Of a stretch of DNA of 64,000 nt, positions 59,408-64,000 are shown one piece after another. The DNA comes from Roseibium marinum. GTDB lineage: Bacteria; Pseudomonadota; Alphaproteobacteria; Rhizobiales; Stappiaceae. Position 1 is the stretch's first letter, and each line of letters opens with the position of its first letter. The DNA lies in contig NZ_PPCN01000020.1 in NCBI RefSeq assembly GCF_002906165.1, forward strand, positions 18,897 to 82,896, written 5' to 3'. The position numbers and the translations under genes were made by a program. A model generated the notes under the pieces. It made no database searches and was not told the origin of the DNA. It worked only from the letters and a program-made list of their open reading frames with translations.

Positions 59408-60688
59408 GTGGATGAATTTCAAGACCTCCCGAACCTGAGGCACCTGCGCGCATTCAGCCTGACTGCGATGCACCGGAGCGTTCACAAGGCCGCCGCGGAA
59501 ATTTTCCTGTCGCAGCCGGCCGTCACCCAAGCCATAAGCAAGCTTGAGACGGAATTCGACCAGACGCTCTTCGAGCGCACGCCGAGTGGCATGTTCTGCA
59601 CGAAGGTTGGCGAAATTCTTCTGGCACGGGTCGACCGTGCCTTTGCCGAGTTGAAACGGGCCTGCGAACCGCAACTGGATAAAAACCAGAAAAAGCTGCG
59701 GGATCTCGATCCCACCCGGCTGATTTCAAGCGCGCAGATAAGGGCGATAACGGCAATCGCGGATCATGGCAACTTCGCGATGGCCGCCCGCGCGCTCGGC
59801 ATGTCCCGTCCTTCGATCCAGCGCACGGCCAGAGCTTTGGAAAAGGCCCTCGGGTACAAGCTTTTTGTGCGTTCGAGCAATGGCATCGGACTTTCCGTCG
59901 CCGGAGATGTTTTTGCACGCGGAGCAAAACTGGCCAGCCGCGAGATTGAACTGGCGCGTGAGGAAATCGAACAATTCTGGGGTCAAAAAGTCGGCAGGAT
60001 GGTGGTCGGTTCGCTGCCGCTATCGCGGATAGACCTCGTACCTCAGGCCCTCATGCGTGTTCTGGATCAGATCCCGGACCTGAACGTACAGATCGTCGAA
60101 GGGTCCTATGAAAGTCAGCTCGTCGGCCTGAGAAACGGCGACATCGACCTGATCGTCGGCGCATTGCGGGAACCGCCCCCATGTCCGGGCATTAGCCAAA
60201 CGGAGCTGTTTGTGGACCCGCTGTCGGTCGTCGTCAGGGCCGGGCATCCGCTTGCCCGGCATTCGACCGTCACACTGTCGGACACGGTTGGATATGCCTG
60301 GATCGTTCCCCGCAGGAACACCCCTTCCCGGAACCTCTTCCACAAGGCGTTTCGCACGCGCGCCCTGGCCGAACCCAAACGCCTTCTTGAAGTGTGCGCC
60401 CACGGTTCTCTCCGGGCCCTTCTGACCGGAAGTGACCGGGTAGCCCTGGTTTCCCGGCGGCAGGTCCGATACGAGGAAGAATCCGGGCTCCTGAAGGTTT
60501 TGCCTATCAACCTCCCGGACACGGCGCGGCCGATTGGTCTGACAACACGCGCGGACTGGGTGCCCAGTGCGGCGCAAAGCCTCCTGATCGCCGAACTGAA
60601 AAAGGCGGTTACGGAATATTCAGCACCTGGACAGCTCAATCCTGAGGTCAGGAAAACTCGAACGGATATTTCCCTGGCACAGGGATGA
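59408..60688 (+). CDS. LysR-family regulator with two tandem HTH domains
   Basis: A 426-residue protein, ~120 longer than a normal LysR regulator. Two LysR-type winged HTH units are present: residues ~9-70 (HKAAAEIFLSQPAVTQAISKLE followed by LFERTPSGMFCT) and ~105-170 (FAMAARALGMSRPSIQRTARAL followed by LFVRSSNGIGLS). The effector domain begins at about 195 (GRMVVGSLPLSRIDLVPQAL). GTG 59408 has GGGAGG five bases before it. The 3' end overlaps the convergent dehydrogenase gene by 41 bases. It likely controls the ALDH, ThDP/Tct or downstream genes. Confidence 0.9.
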   Translation: MDEFQDLPNLRHLRAFSLTAMHRSVHKAAAEIFLSQPAVTQAISKLETEFDQTLFERTPSGMFCTKVGEILLARVDRAFAELKRACEPQLDKNQKKLRDLDPTRLISSAQIRAITAIADHGNFAMAARALGMSRPSIQRTARALEKALGYKLFVRSSNGIGLSVAGDVFARGAKLASREIELAREEIEQFWGQKVGRMVVGSLPLSRIDLVPQALMRVLDQIPDLNVQIVEGSYESQLVGLRNGDIDLIVGALREPPPCPGISQTELFVDPLSVVVRAGHPLARHSTVTLSDTVGYAWIVPRRNTPSRNLFHKAFRTRALAEPKRLLEVCAHGSLRALLTGSDRVALVSRRQVRYEEESGLLKVLPINLPDTARPIGLTTRADWVPSAAQSLLIAELKKAVTEYSAPGQLNPEVRKTRTDISLAQG

Positions 60689-61646
60689 AATTATCCGTCA
60701 GTCCCTTGATCGCGGTGATGCCCATCTCCCAACGGGCCTCCACGGAACTTGCCCCCATATGCGGCGTCGCCACGAAGTTCGGCAGGTTCAGCAAAGCATC
60801 ATCCGTCGGCGGCTCTTCCTCGAAGACATCGAACGCTGCCGCGGCGATCCAGCCTTCCGTCAAAGCCCTGTAAAGGACCTTTTCGTCGACTATGCCTCCG
60901 CGGCCGGTGTTGATGAGCACACAATCCGGACGCAGGTTCCGCAAGGTGTCGGTATCGTAGAGCATCCGCGTATGCGGATTGAGCGCCAGGTGGATCGAAA
61001 GCACTTCCGAGCGGGCATAGAGTTCTTCGGGCTGCACCAGTTCAACGCCGTAGCGGGCACAAAATTCGGAACGATCCTCCTTGTCGCACCCCAGAACGCG
61101 GCAGCCGAACGGCTGCAACAGGCGAATGAACTCCTGACCGATCTGGCCAACCCCGTGCACACCAACGACGCGGCCGCTCAATTGCCGGCCAAGTCTTGTC
61201 AGCTGGCGCTCACCGGCCCGGATACCAAGATTGCAGGGAACCACGTGCCGCAGCCCCGTAATCGCCAGACCCAGCGCCAGTTCCGCCACTGCACGTTTGT
61301 TGACACCGGGCGTCCAGCCGAGCCGAACGCCGTGGCGGCGCATGGCGAGCGGGTCGACGCGGTCAAGGCCCACCCCCAGTTTGGAGACCACGCGTAATTC
61401 GGGCAACGCGGACAGCACCCTGTCGCTGATGATCTCGAACGAGATGATGGCCGCCTCGCAACCGGACAGATAGGCGATCGTCTCCTCCTCCGTCCGGTAG
61501 TGGATCCCGCCCTCGTTGTTGATTTTCGCATCCGGATAGCGATCGAGCAGATGCTCCACCAGACCTGGATGCTGCGCAAACGACACGGCGGGAACAGCAA
61601 TGCGCTTCACCGGCGGCAAACCGGCGGAACGATCAGCCATCCTCAT
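60648..61646 (-). CDS. D-2-hydroxyacid dehydrogenase
   Basis: A 332-residue NAD-dependent dehydrogenase (phosphoglycerate/glyoxylate dehydrogenase group): GVHGVGQIGQEFIRLLQPFG is the cofactor loop, INTGRGGIVDEKVL has the substrate Arg, and TPHMGASSVEA the catalytic His. The start at 61646 follows GAGGGG with 8-base spacing; 61640 and 61685 are alternatives. It converges on the LysR gene with a 41-base overlap of coding ends. Its substrate may be a hydroxy acid taken up by the TctABC system. Confidence 0.9.
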   Translation of the reverse strand: MRMADRSAGLPPVKRIAVPAVSFAQHPGLVEHLLDRYPDAKINNEGGIHYRTEEETIAYLSGCEAAIISFEIISDRVLSALPELRVVSKLGVGLDRVDPLAMRRHGVRLGWTPGVNKRAVAELALGLAITGLRHVVPCNLGIRAGERQLTRLGRQLSGRVVGVHGVGQIGQEFIRLLQPFGCRVLGCDKEDRSEFCARYGVELVQPEELYARSEVLSIHLALNPHTRMLYDTDTLRNLRPDCVLINTGRGGIVDEKVLYRALTEGWIAAAAFDVFEEEPPTDDALLNLPNFVATPHMGASSVEARWEMGITAIKGLTDNFIPVPGKYPFEFS

Positions 61647-61981
61647 ATCCAAGTCCCCTCTCCCCGGTTCATTTGGTAGTCCCATGCGCGCTGCGCGGAC
61701 CTGAAGGTTTGCTAGAGCGTGTCGCGTTTAAGCCGATTCATGGTTTCAGGAAGACGCCCGAGGCAGCGTTTGCTTCGCGAATGCGTTCGGGCGATTTCCT
61801 GAATTCAATTTAACGCGACACGCTTTAGCACGCTTTCTCGCCAGTTCTAAACTGTAAAACCGGCAAGATCGCCCGAAAGTAGGAACAAGTTATCTTTGAC
61901 GCCTCAGATCGAATTGGTTCGCCGCGTCAACTCTCAGGCAGGATATCGGGAAAGATAACAACCGCATTATCCGACGGACAT
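61647..61981. other. Intergenic region with palindromic repeat and divergent promoters
   Basis: 335 bases between the dehydrogenase and GST genes. The first third holds the palindromic repeat at 61713-61827; the remainder (61828-61981) is lower in GC and should hold the promoter for the GST-tctC genes. No gene is seen. Confidence 0.55.
61713..61827. repeat. Short palindromic repeat element, 115 bp
   Basis: The ends TAGAGCGTGTCGCGTTTAA and, inverted, TAAAGCGTGTCGCGTTAAA match at most positions, and inner segments (GGTTTCAGGA and TTTCCTGAATTC) also partly pair, so the whole can fold into a long stem. It has TA at each edge and no coding content. The AGCGTGTCGCGTT end resembles dispersed palindromic repeats I associate with Hyphomicrobiales genomes. 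It is distinct from the 266-bp element at 41898, though both begin TAGAGC. Confidence 0.65.
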
Positions 61982-62608
61982 ATGATCGAGCTCTACACCT
62001 GGAAAACCGCGAACTGTCAGAAGGTCAACATCGCTCTGTGCGAGATCGGCCTGCCGTTCCGCGTGCATCCGATCGATCTGACCAGGGGCGAGCAGAAGTC
62101 AGCGGATCATCTGGCGCGTAATCCGAACGGGAAAGTTCCTGTCGTTACAGATACCGAGACCGGGATAACCCTGTTCGAGTCGGGCGCAATCCTTCTCTAT
62201 CTCGCCAACAAGGCAAGGTGCCTGATGCCGGAAGGCGATGCACAGAAGTGGCGCGCGATCCAGTGGATATTCTGGCAGATGGCCGGTCTTGGTCCCAATG
62301 CAGCTCAGGTCATCCATTTTTCGAACGCCCCTGATGGCGGGGAAGAGGCCTTGACCCGGTTTCGAGGCGAACTCGAACGCCTTTTTGGCGTCCTGGAGCG
62401 TGAATTGACCGGGAAAAGCTACCTCGTGGAGGACTATTCCATGGCCGATATTTCAATTTGGCCCTGGGTTTCCCGCTTCAGGCGGGTCGGGCTCGAACTC
62501 TACGACTACCCGGAAATCAAACGCTGGTATCTGGCCATCGCGGACCGTCCAGGTGTCGTCGATGGCGTCCGGTTGCTGCAGCCGGAAGCAGAGATTGCCA
62601 AACCCTGA
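61982..62608 (+). CDS. Glutathione S-transferase (nu-class/YfcG-like)
   Basis: A 208-residue GST. The thioredoxin domain begins IELYTWKTANCQKVNIALCEIG and has NPNGKVPVV and LFESGAILLYLANKA (glutathione contacts); the helical domain has YLVEDYSMADISIWPWVSR. The WKTANCQKV and later NAAQVIHF pattern is like disulfide-bond oxidoreductase-type GSTs. It is separated from tctC by 46 bases and probably shares its transcript. Confidence 0.9.
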   Translation: MIELYTWKTANCQKVNIALCEIGLPFRVHPIDLTRGEQKSADHLARNPNGKVPVVTDTETGITLFESGAILLYLANKARCLMPEGDAQKWRAIQWIFWQMAGLGPNAAQVIHFSNAPDGGEEALTRFRGELERLFGVLERELTGKSYLVEDYSMADISIWPWVSRFRRVGLELYDYPEIKRWYLAIADRPGVVDGVRLLQPEAEIAKP

Positions 62609-62654
62609 ACCGGCGGGATCCGTTGATTACAATGCAACTTTGGGAGGAAGATTG

Positions 62655-63632
62655 ATGATCGCCAACTTCATAAAAACGGTAATACGGCTGACGGCTATCC
62701 TGGGCCTGACGGCCTTGACCGCTATATCCGCGCGGGCGCAGGATTACCCCAGCAAGCCCATCACCTTCGTTGTCGGCTTTTCCGCCGGAGGTTTCGCCGA
62801 TTCAGTCGGCCGGATACTTGCGCAAGGCGTCTCCGACCAGCTAGGTCAGCCGGTGGTCGTGGAAAACCGCGGCGGTGCGGCCGGAAACGTCGCAGCGGGC
62901 AGTGTCGCCGCTTCCGCGGGAGACGGCTATACGGTTCTGGTAACCACGGCGAGCCTGGGACTGTCACAATCCACCCGCAAGGAGTTGCCCTACGATATCA
63001 AAGACCTTACCGCCGTTGCCATTCCAGCCTCCTCGCCGGAAACACTGGCAGCCCACCCGTCGGTTCCGGCCAATAACCTCGCAGAGCTGATTGCATGGGC
63101 CAAAACCCAGCCGTCCGTAACCCTTGGAAACGCCGGTATCGGCACGGGGTCCCAGGTCACGACCGCGTTTTTCCTCACGAAACTGGCCGGTCTCGATAAC
63201 ATCAAGCAGATTGGCTACAAGGGAGGTTCCAAGGCCCGCCAGGCCGCTATTTCCGGTGAAGTACAGCTTATCGGCTCTTCCAATTCCGTCTATCCGGTCA
63301 TCCGTGAAGGGCTCCTGAAAGGTCTGGCCGTCGCATCGGTAAATCAGCACGACGCGATACCAAACGTGGAAACCTTCGAGGAACAGGGATATGACAGATT
63401 TGTCGTTTCCTCCTGGGTCGGGCTGTTTGTTCCCTCCAACACCCCTGCCGATATTCAGGAAAAGCTGAACCTGGCCGTGAACGAGATGCTTCAGCAGACC
63501 GAGACCCAGGAAAAATTCAAGAAAGCCGGCGTGTTGACACACGAGCGCGATCTGAATGCGTCCAAACAGTTTTTTGCGACAGATACTAAAAACTGGTCAA
63601 ACATGGTCTATGCGCTCGGCATCGGAAACTGA
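62655..63632 (+). CDS. tctC: Tripartite tricarboxylate transporter receptor TctC (Bug family)
   Basis: A 325-residue periplasmic binding protein. Residues 1-26 form a signal peptide (LTAILGLTALTAISARA). DYPSKPITFVVGFSAGGFADSVGR is the standard Bug N-terminus and GNAGIGTGSQVTTAFFL the second binding loop. GGGAGGAAGATTG precedes the ATG. It is the probable receptor for the TctA/TctB permease at 53788-55745, although it lies 7 kb away and on the other strand. Confidence 0.93.
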   Translation: MIANFIKTVIRLTAILGLTALTAISARAQDYPSKPITFVVGFSAGGFADSVGRILAQGVSDQLGQPVVVENRGGAAGNVAAGSVAASAGDGYTVLVTTASLGLSQSTRKELPYDIKDLTAVAIPASSPETLAAHPSVPANNLAELIAWAKTQPSVTLGNAGIGTGSQVTTAFFLTKLAGLDNIKQIGYKGGSKARQAAISGEVQLIGSSNSVYPVIREGLLKGLAVASVNQHDAIPNVETFEEQGYDRFVVSSWVGLFVPSNTPADIQEKLNLAVNEMLQQTETQEKFKKAGVLTHERDLNASKQFFATDTKNWSNMVYALGIGN

Positions 63633-63674
63633 CGCCAATATTACCTAAACACAGCCCTACATGAACAGCAGTGC

Positions 63675-63709
63675 GGATCCGGGAACTTGTTTTCCGGATC
63701 CTTGTGTTT
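63675..63709 (+). terminator. Probable intrinsic terminator after tctC
   Basis: GGATCCGG (63675-63682) and CCGGATCC (63694-63701) form an 8-bp stem, followed by TTGTGTTTTA. It lies ~43 bases after the tctC stop. Confidence 0.75.
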
Positions 63710-63863
63710 TACGCGCCTATTTACCGGAGACCTTTGCGTTCTTACCGGCATTCTACCGCACCGGAAACTCTTCTTCATCCGGCCTGCTTCACCAAGGAAG
63801 CCTTGACGACAAGTCAGGCATCAAAAGGAAACGTTCCTCAATCGGCGCATTAAAACGCAAGAA

Positions 63864-63893
63864 GCCCCGCCGTTTTACGGTCGGGGCTTTTTG
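63864..63893. terminator. Hairpin terminator between tctC and tRNA-fMet
   Basis: GCCCCGCCG and CGGTCGGGGC form a GC-rich stem with a TTTTA loop followed on the plus strand by CTTTTTG. On the minus strand it lies just beyond the tRNA, with a weaker T-rich tail, so it may end both transcripts. Confidence 0.75.
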
Positions 63894-63905
63894 TTGGATT
63901 TGATT

Positions 63906-63982
<77 letters not shown>

Positions 63983-64000
63983 GTATAGGTCGTTTGTGTT

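Noticed and set aside
63661..63903. 80-codon open frame after tctC
   Set aside because: It spans two terminator-like hairpins and has no ribosome site or recognisable domain.

Overview
The window reads as chromosomal DNA of a GC-rich alphaproteobacterium, most likely in the Hyphomicrobiales. The clues are the many TRAP, TctABC and branched-chain ABC uptake operons, the density of short catabolic operons with ATGA/GTGA overlaps, IclR/LysR regulators beside each operon, and an initiator tRNA whose anticodon stem has an A:U pair in place of the first G:C. A Stappiaceae-like marine or plant-associated heterotroph would fit, but this is inference. No rRNA, CRISPR, phage or plasmid-replication genes are seen.

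Layout. (1) 2-5519, plus strand: the end of a TRAP permease, then kdgF, kduI, kduD, uxuB and uxuA, a uronate pathway. (2) 5578-9259, minus strand: LigA/LigB-type extradiol ring-cleavage dioxygenase, a metal-dependent amidohydrolase and an IclR regulator; 9524-15486, plus strand: citryl-CoA-lyase-like protein, CaiB-type CoA-transferase, YciI-like protein, a complete TRAP transporter and an FMN reductase. Together these look like an aromatic or carboxylic acid island sitting between two halves of pectin metabolism. (3) 15650-24965: AraC regulator, GH4 alpha-galacturonidase with a CHEV motif, a sugar ABC transporter, a cytoplasmic GH28 and GH105. With region 1 this makes an import-then-digest route for oligogalacturonides. 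(4) 24989-33195, minus strand: a five-gene operon headed by a 961-residue fusion of a catalase-like domain to a cyclooxygenase-like heme dioxygenase, followed by a RoxA-like di-heme cytochrome c, a membrane protein, a nitroreductase-like protein and a subtilase. Divergent from it (33663-35764) are a ParA/MinD-type ATPase and two DUF697-like proteins. This is the most unusual part of the window and the best candidate for an undescribed lipid-oxygenation system. (5) 35898-51565, minus strand: two catabolic operons with a TRAP transporter and a Liv ABC transporter, a cyclase-family hydrolase, SDR, 3-hydroxyacyl-CoA-dehydrogenase-type enzyme, BKACE beta-keto acid cleavage enzyme, GST, D-2-hydroxyacid dehydrogenase, M24 protein and amidohydrolase; a divergent IclR gene lies at 51719. 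A 266-bp MITE-like element separates the two operons. (6) 52556-53053: intergenic DNA with a decayed IS3-type transposase fragment. (7) 53054-63632: class II aldolase, TctAB, a ThDP enzyme, aldehyde dehydrogenase, a LysR regulator with two HTH domains, a D-2-hydroxyacid dehydrogenase, GST and TctC. (8) The window ends with tRNA-fMet on the minus strand.

The pectin pathway can be followed step by step: oligogalacturonides enter by the ABC system; GH28, GH105 and GH4 release galacturonate and unsaturated galacturonate; KdgF linearises the unsaturated sugar, and KduI and KduD take it to 2-keto-3-deoxygluconate. UxuB/UxuA handle saturated uronates to the same product. The kinase and aldolase that follow are not in the window. 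Substrates of the aromatic island, region 5 and region 7 cannot be named from sequence alone.
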